Shown here: positions 1-5,685 of the stretch, in pieces | How positions within the stretch are numbered: the stretch's first letter is position 1 | How the letters are laid out: each line of letters starts with the position of its first letter | DNA from: Acidobacteriaceae bacterium | GTDB taxonomy: Bacteria; Acidobacteriota; Terriglobia; Bryobacterales; Bryobacteraceae | Length of the DNA: 5,685 bases | Reading direction: 5' to 3' | NCBI GenBank assembly: GCA_019244945.1 | Contig: JAFASD010000483.1 | Span: forward strand, 1-5,685 | The notes under the pieces: model-generated | What the model was told of the DNA's origin: nothing | What the model saw: only the letters and a program-made list of their open reading frames with translations | Database searches by the model: none | Made by a program: the position numbers and the translations under genes

Positions 1-251
1 AGGATCGTCGCCCACGCCGTTTATTCTCGCGTGGAAACATGCTGGTCATCGCGCAACTCTCGCTGTCGTTGATGATGCTCGGAGCCGCGGGCCTCTTCAT
101 TCGTAGCGCTACGCGCGCCGCCAATGTACAGCCGGGCTTTTCGCTTCTGGTTGCAGCCGCCGTGCTGACGGCTGTTGCTCTCGTCGCCTGTTACATTCCC
201 GCCCGAAGGGCCGCGCTTATCGATCCAATGATCGCTCTCCATTACGAGTAA
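1..251 (+). CDS. ABC transporter permease of the ADOP/MacB-FtsX type, 3' part only, internally deleted (probable pseudogene)
   Basis: The frame is open from base 3 at the left edge to TAA at 249-251, so the gene begins outside the window; the ATG at 39 is internal. Members are inner-membrane permeases of MacB/FtsX exporters, and Acidobacteriota carry many large duplicated ones (ADOP, usually about 800 residues). Two family signatures are visible. The first is the mid-protein block: an Arg-rich stretch, the helix starting MLVIAQLSLSLMMLGAAGLF, then IRSATRAANVQPGF. The second is the extreme C-terminus: a last transmembrane helix ending in ACYIPARRAALIDPMIALHYE's core motif PARRAxxxDPMIALHYE. 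In intact members these blocks are separated by roughly 300-plus residues, comprising the second periplasmic domain and further helices. Here they are joined in frame near bases 140-146, directly after the PGF codons. The product is unlikely to work as a permease. Family assignment is firm; calling it a pseudogene is inference, since the 5' half is unseen. Confidence 0.8.
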   Translation, partial: DRRPRRLFSRGNMLVIAQLSLSLMMLGAAGLFIRSATRAANVQPGFSLLVAAAVLTAVALVACYIPARRAALIDPMIALHYE

Positions 252-261
252 CCCCACTGTC

Positions 262-282
262 GAGAGCGAAGCACCCGCTCTC
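262..282 (+). terminator. Stem-loop just after the permease remnant, possible weak terminator
   Basis: GAGAGCG (262-268) and CGCTCTC (276-282) form a perfect 7-bp stem around the 7-nt loop AAGCACC, starting 10 bases after the permease stop codon. Only two T residues follow, so it lacks the U-tract of a classical intrinsic terminator. It may instead be an mRNA-end stabiliser, or a bidirectional barrier between the converging permease and isomerase genes. The stem is seen directly; the function is inferred from position. Confidence 0.4.
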
Positions 283-343
283 TTCGCGCCGTGCTCACGA
301 TAATGGAGCGTCTACTGGCCCGAGCCATCCACAGCAAGGCCAG

Positions 344-376
344 CTATGCCAAATAATGCTGACGATCTATGCCAAA
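344..376. repeat. 10-bp direct repeat in the convergent intergenic region
   Basis: CTATGCCAAA occurs at 344-353 and again at 367-376, 23 bp start to start (close to two helical turns). The match extends loosely on both sides, as A-(g/t)-CTATGCCAAA-(t/c)-AA. The pair lies downstream of both flanking genes, which is a poor place for an operator. It could be a slippage duplication, or part of the isomerase 3' UTR on the minus strand. No function is assigned. The rest of 252-405 shows no coding potential that I would defend. Confidence 0.4.
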
Positions 377-405
377 CAAACTTGAAAGTGACAGTTCTGC
401 AGATT

Positions 406-1095
406 TCATTTAGGCGCCGCTCGGGTTGCCGCTGGAACGGTTCGGATAGCGATCGCCACGATCTTGACTGGTGTGACGGGCTTGTCGTTTTCGTCCCGCG
501 GGACCTGAGAGATTGCGTCCGCCACATCCTGTCCGGTGACCACTTCTCCAAAAATGGTGTGCTTGCCATTTAACCAAGGCGTCGGCGCAACCGTGATGAA
601 AAATTGAGAACCGTTCGTATTAGGGCCGGAATTGGCCATGGCCAGAATGCCTGGCTTGTCAAAAACGTGATTCGGGTCAATCTCATCTTCAAATTCATAT
701 CCCGGGCCGCCGCTTCCGGTACCGGCGGGATCGCCACCCTGAATCATGAATTGCGGAATAACGCGATGAAAGGTCGTGCCGGAATAGAGAGGGGTGTGTT
801 TGAGGGCTCCGGTGGTGGGATCTGTCCACGGTTTTGTGCCTCGGGCCAGCGCGCGAAAGTTAGCTACGGTTTTCGGAGCTTCGTTTTCGAGCAAGCGGCA
901 AACAATATTGCCCATGGACGTGTATATCACGGCATACAAGCCCGGTTCGGACGGCAAGGCGACGGGAGGCAAAGCGGGAGCCGCGGGTCTCCGGGCGGGC
1001 CGGGCCGCAGATGATTTCGTCTGCATTCCGGTCGATGCCGAACCAGGCGAGAAGGCAAGGAGAAGAGCAGCCGAAACAGTAGAAAGCGTTCGCAT
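406..1095 (-). CDS. Exported cyclophilin-type peptidyl-prolyl cis-trans isomerase
   Basis: This 229-residue cyclophilin catalyses cis-trans isomerisation of Xaa-Pro bonds during folding, here probably outside the cytoplasm. Residues 1-21 form a Sec-type signal peptide (MRTLSTVSAALLLAFSPGSAS). Residues 30-48 are an Ala/Pro/Arg-rich linker, and the cyclophilin domain runs from about 52 to 219. Aligned by eye to human CypA, the active-site residues are all kept: R111 (R55) in FHRVIPQFMIQGGDP, F116, M117, Q119, A154-N155, F166 in NGSQFFIT, W174, L175 and H179 in WLNGKHTIFGEV. An insert of about ten residues around 87-101 (GTKPWTDPTTGALKH) precedes the PLYSGTTFHR motif, as is common in bacterial secreted members. 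The ATG at 1093-1095 is chosen because it gives the complete signal peptide. No Shine-Dalgarno is visible; a TATAAT lies only 8 bases upstream. It is divergent from the TPR gene and convergent with the permease remnant. Confidence 0.95.
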   Translation of the reverse strand: MRTLSTVSAALLLAFSPGSASTGMQTKSSAARPARRPAAPALPPVALPSEPGLYAVIYTSMGNIVCRLLENEAPKTVANFRALARGTKPWTDPTTGALKHTPLYSGTTFHRVIPQFMIQGGDPAGTGSGGPGYEFEDEIDPNHVFDKPGILAMANSGPNTNGSQFFITVAPTPWLNGKHTIFGEVVTGQDVADAISQVPRDENDKPVTPVKIVAIAIRTVPAATRAAPK

Positions 1096-1103
1096 TATTG
1101 CTG

Positions 1104-1109
1104 ATTATA
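1104..1109 (-). promoter_or_regulatory. Candidate -10 box (TATAAT) for the isomerase gene
   Basis: Read on the minus strand, bases 1109 to 1104 spell a perfect TATAAT, with 8 bases between it and the isomerase ATG. If used, transcription would start at or within a base or two of the start codon, giving a leaderless or almost leaderless mRNA, consistent with the missing Shine-Dalgarno. No good -35 sits at 16-18 bp. The closest, CTGACA (1137 to 1132), is 22 bp away, which is too far. The match could be chance in an AT-rich patch. Confidence 0.4.
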
Positions 1110-1130
1110 ACGGCGGCGGATAGAGGCCGA

Positions 1131-1160
1131 TTGTCAGCGGTGTTGTTTATCTCCTACAAT
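1131..1160 (+). promoter_or_regulatory. Candidate sigma-70-type promoter for the TPR lipoprotein gene
   Basis: TTGTCA (1131-1136, five of six matches to TTGACA) and TACAAT (1155-1160, five of six matches to TATAAT) are separated by 18 bp. The predicted transcription start is near 1167, leaving a leader of about 13 bases before the ATG at 1180, with no Shine-Dalgarno. As the four downstream genes are closely spaced, this could drive the whole rightward group. The call rests on consensus match and position only. Confidence 0.5.
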
Positions 1161-1179
1161 CCTAGTAAGCACCAAAAGT

Positions 1180-3537
1180 ATGAAGTACTTATTTGCTCTT
1201 GCCCCCATTTGTGCGCTTTTGCTCTCGACCGCCTGCACGCAGAGCCCGGAGAGGCTGATTGCGGCCGGTAACAGGTATCACAGCAATAAGAAGTATAAGG
1301 AGGCGTCCATCCTCTATCAGAAGGCGATCGCAAAGGATAAGACGAACGCCGAAGCATATTACCGGCAGGGTTTGAACCTGATAGAGGCACACGACATATC
1401 GGGCGCTGCCAGCTATCTCCGCCGGGCCGTCGATCTGAAGCCGGACAACGCTGACGCCGAATCCAAACTGGCCGAGATCTATTTAACCGCCTATTCGACC
1501 GATCCCAAAAGATTCAAATCGATTTTGCCGGACGTGCATGATTTGACTGCGAAGATTCTGCAGCATCAGCCGAATTCATTCGATGGTCTCCGGCTGCAGG
1601 GGATTTTGTATTTAACGGATAGGAACCCCGACAAGGCTCTGGAGACATTCGCGAGGGCGAATAAAATCAAGCCGTATTCGCGGGACTTAGTGGGGTGGTA
1701 CGCCGAGACGCTTCTGTCGGTTCAGCGCACCGCAGATGCCGAGGCGCTGGTTCGCGACATGATCGCGCACGATAAAACCTGGGGGCCGGGATACGATCTT
1801 CTTTTTGTCATCTACGCGCGAGCAAACGATCGTCCAAAATGCGAGGCGGTGCTTCGGGAACGGGTGCAGAACGATCCTACAAACGTGATCGGGCTTCAGA
1901 ACCTGGCGAGTTATCTGGTCACGACAAACCGCTTCGATGAAGCTGAGAAGCTGATGCAAAGAGTAGTGACCGACAAAAAGGATTTCCCCAATGGCAGACA
2001 AATTTTGGGCGATTTCTATGTCAGGTCGGGGAAGTTCGACCAAGCTCTACAGCAGTATCAAACCGGCGCGAGCGAGGACCCAAAGGACGCCTTGCTTTAC
2101 CAGGAACGCATTGTGGCGCTTGATCAGAACACCGGTAAGCGCGATGCGGCGCTGGACTTGGCAAGGACATTAGCAAACAAGAATCCAAAGGACACGGTCG
2201 CGAATGAGTTGTATGCGTCCTTGCTATTGCAAAGGGGAACGAAAGCCGACGCATCGCGGTCGCTTTCGGAGTTGAAGAATTTAATTCAGAACAATCCAGG
2301 GAGTTCGGCGCTGCATCTGGACTTGGCGCGCGCCTACTTCACGCTGGACGAAGCCGACAAGTCGTTGAATGAGGCGCTTCAGGCGATTCAACTCGAGCAG
2401 AAGAGCAGGGCTTCGAAGGGGCCGGTTCTGATGACCGCCCGGGTGATTGCCGGACGGATCTATGAAGATCGCGGCCAGCACGCCAAAGCCAGCGAGCAAG
2501 TGGATCCGGTGCTTGCGGCAGAACCCAAGAATCCGGATGCCCGTCTTATAAAGGATCGCGCTCTGATTGGCATGAATGAGGCTGATAAGGCGCAGACGGA
2601 TTTAGAGGATTTGCTTCAGCAGTATCCCAACATGAACGATGCCCGGCTGCAGCTCGGCAATCTGTATCTAAATCAGAAGCAATATGCCAAAGCGTCGGAG
2701 GAATTCGACCGTGTGTGGAAGTCGAACCCGCCGGACTCTCGCGGCCTGGTGGCGCTCCAAAGCGTCAAATTAGCGCAAGGAAATGCCGACGACGCGATTC
2801 GAACGCTACAAGACCTGGTCAAACAGAACCCGAACCTGCTTGGTTATCGCTATCAACTTGCCGGAGTCGAAGCTACAGCCGGAACGCAGGTCCTGAAAAC
2901 GGATCCAGCGCGTGCGCGGCAACTGTTTGAGCAAGCCGCCGAGGATTACAAGAACATTTTGAAGACCAGTGCCAATTCGGTGGAGATCTGGTTGCGGCTC
3001 GGGCTTCTGCAGAGGCAACTGGGGCAGTACGATGCGGCGCTTGCCTCCTTCGAACAAGCCGGCAACGCGGACCCGCATAATGCCGACGCTTTTCTAAATC
3101 AGGCGGTCCTACTGGATGCGCTGGGCAAAAGGAAAGAAGCGGCCGACGCTTATAGTAAAGTTCTTGGAATCAATCCGGAGAATTGGATGGCGCTGAACAA
3201 TCTCGCGTTTATTGACGCTGACACAGGAACGAATCTGGATCAGGCCATGACCTTCGCCGAGCGCGCGAAAAAGGAGGTGCCGAATAGCCCGGATGTCTCC
3301 GATACGCTTGGGTATGTCTATTACCAAAAGAATTTGAACTCGGAAGCTTTGCGGATTTTCCGCCAAGTAGTGCAGGATAATCCGCAGAGATCTACGTTCC
3401 ATTTCCATCTCGCCATGGCGTTACGAAAAGACGGCGATAAGCAGGGGGCGCGGGCCGAGGCCGAAAAGGCTTTACAGACCGCCTCGCAGCCCGACGAGCA
3501 GAATAAAATCCGCTCTTTTGTAAGTCAGATCGGCTAA
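1180..3537 (+). CDS. TPR-repeat lipoprotein, about 21 tetratricopeptide repeats (resembles PEP-CTERM-system TPR lipoproteins)
   Basis: A 785-residue protein made almost entirely of tetratricopeptide repeats. These are helix-pair modules that bind other proteins, so it is probably a scaffold rather than an enzyme. Residues 1-19 (MKYLFALAPICALLLSTAC) are a lipoprotein signal peptide with predicted lipidated Cys19. The -3 residue is Ser rather than the usual Leu, with Leu at -4. From about residue 23 to 775 I count about 21 repeat units of 33-45 residues, most ending in the typical Asp/Asn-Pro turn (LKPDN, INPEN, DNPQR). Longer linkers interrupt the array around 105-130, 415 and 585. The last units (NNLAF, then DTLGYVYYQK, then FHFHLAMALRKDGDK) resemble the C-terminus of PrsT-like TPR lipoproteins of exosortase/exopolysaccharide loci, though TPR similarity is easily misleading. 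Membrane attachment facing the periplasm is inferred. The gene heads a rightward group; the next gene starts 27 bases after its stop. Confidence 0.9.
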   Translation: MKYLFALAPICALLLSTACTQSPERLIAAGNRYHSNKKYKEASILYQKAIAKDKTNAEAYYRQGLNLIEAHDISGAASYLRRAVDLKPDNADAESKLAEIYLTAYSTDPKRFKSILPDVHDLTAKILQHQPNSFDGLRLQGILYLTDRNPDKALETFARANKIKPYSRDLVGWYAETLLSVQRTADAEALVRDMIAHDKTWGPGYDLLFVIYARANDRPKCEAVLRERVQNDPTNVIGLQNLASYLVTTNRFDEAEKLMQRVVTDKKDFPNGRQILGDFYVRSGKFDQALQQYQTGASEDPKDALLYQERIVALDQNTGKRDAALDLARTLANKNPKDTVANELYASLLLQRGTKADASRSLSELKNLIQNNPGSSALHLDLARAYFTLDEADKSLNEALQAIQLEQKSRASKGPVLMTARVIAGRIYEDRGQHAKASEQVDPVLAAEPKNPDARLIKDRALIGMNEADKAQTDLEDLLQQYPNMNDARLQLGNLYLNQKQYAKASEEFDRVWKSNPPDSRGLVALQSVKLAQGNADDAIRTLQDLVKQNPNLLGYRYQLAGVEATAGTQVLKTDPARARQLFEQAAEDYKNILKTSANSVEIWLRLGLLQRQLGQYDAALASFEQAGNADPHNADAFLNQAVLLDALGKRKEAADAYSKVLGINPENWMALNNLAFIDADTGTNLDQAMTFAERAKKEVPNSPDVSDTLGYVYYQKNLNSEALRIFRQVVQDNPQRSTFHFHLAMALRKDGDKQGARAEAEKALQTASQPDEQNKIRSFVSQIG

Positions 3538-3564
3538 GAAGCGCGGCGCCATTTCGATCATCCG

Positions 3565-4242
3565 GTGAGAGCTTGGCTTGAGGAATACCCGTCTGCAAGA
3601 TACGTAGTTCCGTTTTTAGTCTTTCTTTTGTTTTTGGCGATCTCTCCTAGGATCCCGCTCGATCCACGCTGGGAATCGCCAATCCGAGTAATCGTGCTGG
3701 GCTTTGTGTGCCTTGCCTGTTGGCCGCGAGAAATCTCTCCGTGGCCTTCCCGATGGCTCGCGAGCACGGCTATTGGAGCGGCTGTTTTCGTCCTCTGGAT
3801 TGCTCCCGATATTCTGTTTCCGGGCTATCGTGCTAAAGCACTGTTTTCGAATTCAGTTATCGGTCATGTGCGTTCTTCGATGCAACCCGAGGCGCTACAT
3901 AGTGCCTGGGTGCTGGGCTGGCGAACCGCGAGAGCCGTGATCATCGTCCCCATCGTCGAAGAACTCTTTTGGCGAGCCTGGTTGATGCGATGGCTGATCA
4001 ACCCCGATTTTCAGAAAGTGCCGCTCGGCGCATATAGTCCGTTTGCGTTTTGGATCACCGCTATCTTATTTGCATCCGAGCATGGCTCCTATTGGGACGT
4101 AGGGCTGGTCACGGGGATCATTTACAACCTATGGATGCTCCGGTCGAAATCGGTGGCCGATTGCATTCTCATGCACGCGGTGACGAATGCCATTTTGAGC
4201 GGCTATGTCATTGTGACGGCGCAGTGGCAGTACTGGCAATGA
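3565..4242 (+). CDS. CPBP-family (CAAX protease and bacteriocin-processing) membrane protease, exosortase-associated type
   Basis: A 225-residue polytopic membrane protein of the CPBP/Rce1-like intramembrane protease family (PF02517 type). The three catalytic motifs are present: E132-E133-xxx-R137 in PIVEELFWRAW, FxxxH at F169-H173 (FASEH), and HxxxN at H204-N208 (HAVTN). Hydrophobic stretches lie near residues 13-28, 39-53, 66-83, 113-131, 159-173, 178-192 and 200-218. The region from EELFWRAWLMRWL through VPLGAYSPFAF to LVTGIIYNLWMLRSKS and CILMHAVTN strongly recalls the CAAX protease-related subfamily found beside exosortase/PEP-CTERM genes (TIGR03008 from memory, not searched). The substrate is unknown. 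The start is GTG at 3565: the upstream TPR stop is in the same frame 27 bases earlier, and no ATG or other GTG lies between. No Shine-Dalgarno is seen. Co-transcription with the TPR gene is very likely. Confidence 0.88.
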   Translation: MRAWLEEYPSARYVVPFLVFLLFLAISPRIPLDPRWESPIRVIVLGFVCLACWPREISPWPSRWLASTAIGAAVFVLWIAPDILFPGYRAKALFSNSVIGHVRSSMQPEALHSAWVLGWRTARAVIIVPIVEELFWRAWLMRWLINPDFQKVPLGAYSPFAFWITAILFASEHGSYWDVGLVTGIIYNLWMLRSKSVADCILMHAVTNAILSGYVIVTAQWQYWQ

Positions 4243-4303
4243 CTGCAAATCGCGGATGGATGCTAAAGTCAACAATCAGGAGAGTTGTCCACCGTAGACT
4301 ACT

Positions 4304-4585
4304 ATGCCCTGCTTACTTGCGCTGTTGGCTGTAGCGTTTCCGCGAGTTGCGATTGTCCTTCTCTGGCTTTTTTCAAACTTCTTCACGGGCGTTGTGTATC
4401 CCATTCAGGGCATCGTGATCCCCGTGCTCGGGTTCATTTTTCTGCCTTTGACTTTGATCGTCTACACGTATCTCGAGAAGAGTAGCGGAGGCCATTTAAG
4501 TACCGGGCAGCTGATTTTCATCTTTATTGCGGTGATCATCGATTTGGGTTTGGTGGGCGGAGGGTTGAGGAGCCGCCGCACCTGA
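4304..4585 (+). CDS. Small three-helix membrane protein of unknown function
   Basis: A 93-residue, strongly hydrophobic protein with three probable transmembrane helices: residues 3-28 (containing PRVAIVLLWLFSNFF), 34-56 (GIVIPVLGFIFLPLTLIVYTY) and 68-86 (TGQLIFIFIAVIIDLGLV). A short polar loop (LEKSSGGHLS) separates the last two, and the tail is GGGLRSRRT. The FPR, LLWLF, LGFIFLPLT and D-GLVGGG motifs recall a family of small uncharacterised bacterial membrane proteins, but no function is known to me. The ATG at 4304 is the only sensible start because an in-frame TAG lies at 4295-4297. A good Shine-Dalgarno-like AGGAGAG (4278-4284) is about 20 bases too far upstream to serve it directly. It sits 61 bases after the CPBP protease and 58 before the YifB/ComM gene. 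That it is coding is supported by helix periodicity and charge distribution. Confidence 0.78.
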   Translation: MPCLLALLAVAFPRVAIVLLWLFSNFFTGVVYPIQGIVIPVLGFIFLPLTLIVYTYLEKSSGGHLSTGQLIFIFIAVIIDLGLVGGGLRSRRT

Positions 4586-4643
4586 AACTTGATCGCCCTG
4601 CTTCGGCCTGAGAATCGGCGCCAGATTCCGCTACTAGCATCGT

Positions 4644-5685
4644 GTGGCATTATTCCGCACGTTTAGCGCGGCCATTCAGGGTATCGATGCGCATGTAGTG
4701 GATGTCGAAGTCGACATGTACCCGGCAGGGAGCAATCGGGATTTTGTGACGGTTGGGATGCCGGATGCCGCGGTAAAAGAAAGCCGCGAGCGAATAAAGT
4801 CAGCGCTCTTGAACTCCGGATTCGGCTATCCGAGTAAGTCCGTCACCATCAACCTGGCGCCGGCCAATGTGCGCAAGGAGGGCGCCGGTTTCGATTTGCC
4901 GATGGCGACGGCGATCTTGGGCGCGATGGGCACGGTTGGCCGAAGCGACGACTACCTGATCGTGGGGGAGCTGTCGCTTGATGGAAGCCTGCGCCCGATT
5001 CGCGGAGCACTATCGATCGCGGTGTGCGCGGCGCGTCGAGGCATTCACAATCTGCTGGTCCCGATTGACAATGCGGCGGAAGCGGCGGTTGCGGAGGGGA
5101 TACGCGTGTTCGGCCTCAAGCATTTGGCCGAAGTCGTGCAGTTCTTGAATGAGCCTGCGGCGTTTGCCCCTGCAACTGCGGCTATCCCGAATCAGGACTT
5201 GAACGATCCGCAAGTTCCCGATTTCAGTGACGTGCGCGGTCAAACCATGGCCAAGCGCGCGCTGGAAGTGGCCGCTGCGGGAAATCACAATGTGCTGATG
5301 ATTGGACCGCCGGGATCGGGCAAGACCATGCTCGCTAAACGATTTGCCGGTATTCTGCCCAAGCTGACGTTTCGCGAGGCGCTCGAAGCCACCCAGATTC
5401 ACGGAGTGGCCGGCGTTTTGCCGGCAGGAATTGGAATTCTCCACAGCCGACCGTTTCGCGCGCCGCACCACACGATTTCAGACGCGGGCCTGATTGGAGG
5501 CGGTAGTGGAAGCCCGCGACCGGGGGAAGTTAGTTTGGCGCACCAAGGTGTTCTGTTTCTGGATGAGCTGCCGGAGTTTCCTCGTGGTGTTCTCGAACAG
5601 CTTCGTCAACCTCTCGAAGAAGGGTCGGTGACACTGGCTCGCAGCAATGGAACACTGACTTTTCCGGCGCGGATTATGTTAGTGG
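4644..5685 (+). CDS. YifB/ComM-family Mg-chelatase-like AAA+ ATPase, 5' part (runs off the right edge)
   Basis: The frame is open for 347 codons to the window end; family members are usually about 500 residues. Related ComM is a hexameric helicase that promotes branch migration during natural transformation in some bacteria; elsewhere the family's role is unclear. Domains: an N-terminal ChlI/Lon-S5-like domain, residues 1 to about 145, with [19 protein letters not shown] and [19 protein letters not shown]; a linker, about 165-190, ending in [10 protein letters not shown]; then the AAA+ domain. That domain shows Walker A GPPGSGKT (221-228), PFRAPHHT (270-277), [14 protein letters not shown] and Walker [11 protein letters not shown] (D307, E308). 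Sensor and arginine-finger regions and the C-terminal Mg-chelatase domain lie beyond the edge. The GTG at 4644 is chosen because it yields the typical beginning ([23 protein letters not shown] minus Met) and an in-frame TAG precedes it at 4635. No Shine-Dalgarno is seen. It may be co-transcribed with the small membrane gene. Confidence 0.94.
   Translation, partial: MALFRTFSAAIQGIDAHVVDVEVDMYPAGSNRDFVTVGMPDAAVKESRERIKSALLNSGFGYPSKSVTINLAPANVRKEGAGFDLPMATAILGAMGTVGRSDDYLIVGELSLDGSLRPIRGALSIAVCAARRGIHNLLVPIDNAAEAAVAEGIRVFGLKHLAEVVQFLNEPAAFAPATAAIPNQDLNDPQVPDFSDVRGQTMAKRALEVAAAGNHNVLMIGPPGSGKTMLAKRFAGILPKLTFREALEATQIHGVAGVLPAGIGILHSRPFRAPHHTISDAGLIGGGSGSPRPGEVSLAHQGVLFLDELPEFPRGVLEQLRQPLEEGSVTLARSNGTLTFPARIMLV

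Noticed and set aside
39..251. Treating the left-edge frame as an independent 70-residue small membrane protein starting at ATG 39
   Set aside because: The frame continues upstream to the window edge with the Arg-rich sequence typical of intact ADOP permeases before this helix, so the ATG is internal.
315..343. Inverted repeat CTGGCC / GGCCAG downstream of the isomerase gene
   Set aside because: The stem is only 6 bp around a 17-nt loop, with no T-tract on either strand; likely chance.
604..1014. 136-codon plus-strand frame opposite the isomerase gene
   Set aside because: It is antisense to a clear cyclophilin with intact catalytic residues; the composition is the Gly/Arg-rich type expected of a shadow frame, with no recognisable domain.
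4285..4485. 66-codon TTG-start frame whose N-terminus (STVDYYALL) faintly resembles the start of DnaJ-like proteins
   Set aside because: The resemblance stops after about nine residues, the rest is Cys/His/Arg-rich low-plausibility sequence, and the overlapping frame from 4304 encodes a convincing membrane protein.
4612..4628. Small hairpin GAATC-N7-GATTC between the small membrane gene and the YifB/ComM gene
   Set aside because: The stem is only 5 bp with three A/T pairs and no T-tract follows; not enough to call a terminator.
5010..5471. 153-codon minus-strand frame opposite the YifB/ComM gene
   Set aside because: It lies wholly within a well-supported AAA+ coding region; the Arg/His-rich composition is typical of an antisense shadow.

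Overview
The window looks like chromosomal DNA from a soil-type Acidobacteriota, possibly near the Solibacter/Bryobacter group. The evidence is a remnant of an ADOP-type (Acidobacterial duplicated orphan permease) MacB/FtsX permease, a very TPR-rich lipoprotein, a mid-to-high GC composition judged by eye, and starts that lack Shine-Dalgarno sequences. The taxonomic call is an inference from gene families; there is no rRNA or other marker gene here.

Layout, left to right. (1) Positions 1-251, + strand: the end of an ABC-transporter permease in which two normally distant conserved blocks are fused in frame, so it is probably a decayed gene. (2) Positions 252-405: a short convergent intergenic stretch with a perfect 7-bp stem-loop and a 10-bp direct repeat. 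(3) Positions 406-1095, - strand: an exported cyclophilin-type peptidyl-prolyl isomerase with all recognisable active-site residues. (4) Positions 1096-1179: an 84-bp divergent promoter region. (5) Positions 1180-5685, + strand: four co-directional genes with gaps of 27, 61 and 58 bp. They encode a 785-residue TPR-repeat lipoprotein, a CPBP/CAAX-protease-type membrane protein, a 93-residue three-helix membrane protein of unknown function, and the first two thirds of a YifB/ComM-family Mg-chelatase-like AAA+ ATPase that runs off the right edge.

How the genes may work together. The exported isomerase, the TPR lipoprotein, the CPBP protease and the small membrane protein are all envelope proteins. 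The TPR lipoprotein and the CPBP protease resemble the TPR-lipoprotein and CAAX-protease-related families known from exosortase/PEP-CTERM and exopolysaccharide loci. No exosortase or PEP-CTERM substrate lies inside the window, so this link is a lead and not a result. The YifB/ComM gene is a widespread housekeeping or DNA-uptake gene and may simply be the next gene along.

No tRNA, rRNA, CRISPR array, insertion sequence or phage gene was seen. No intergenic stretch exceeds about 155 bp.
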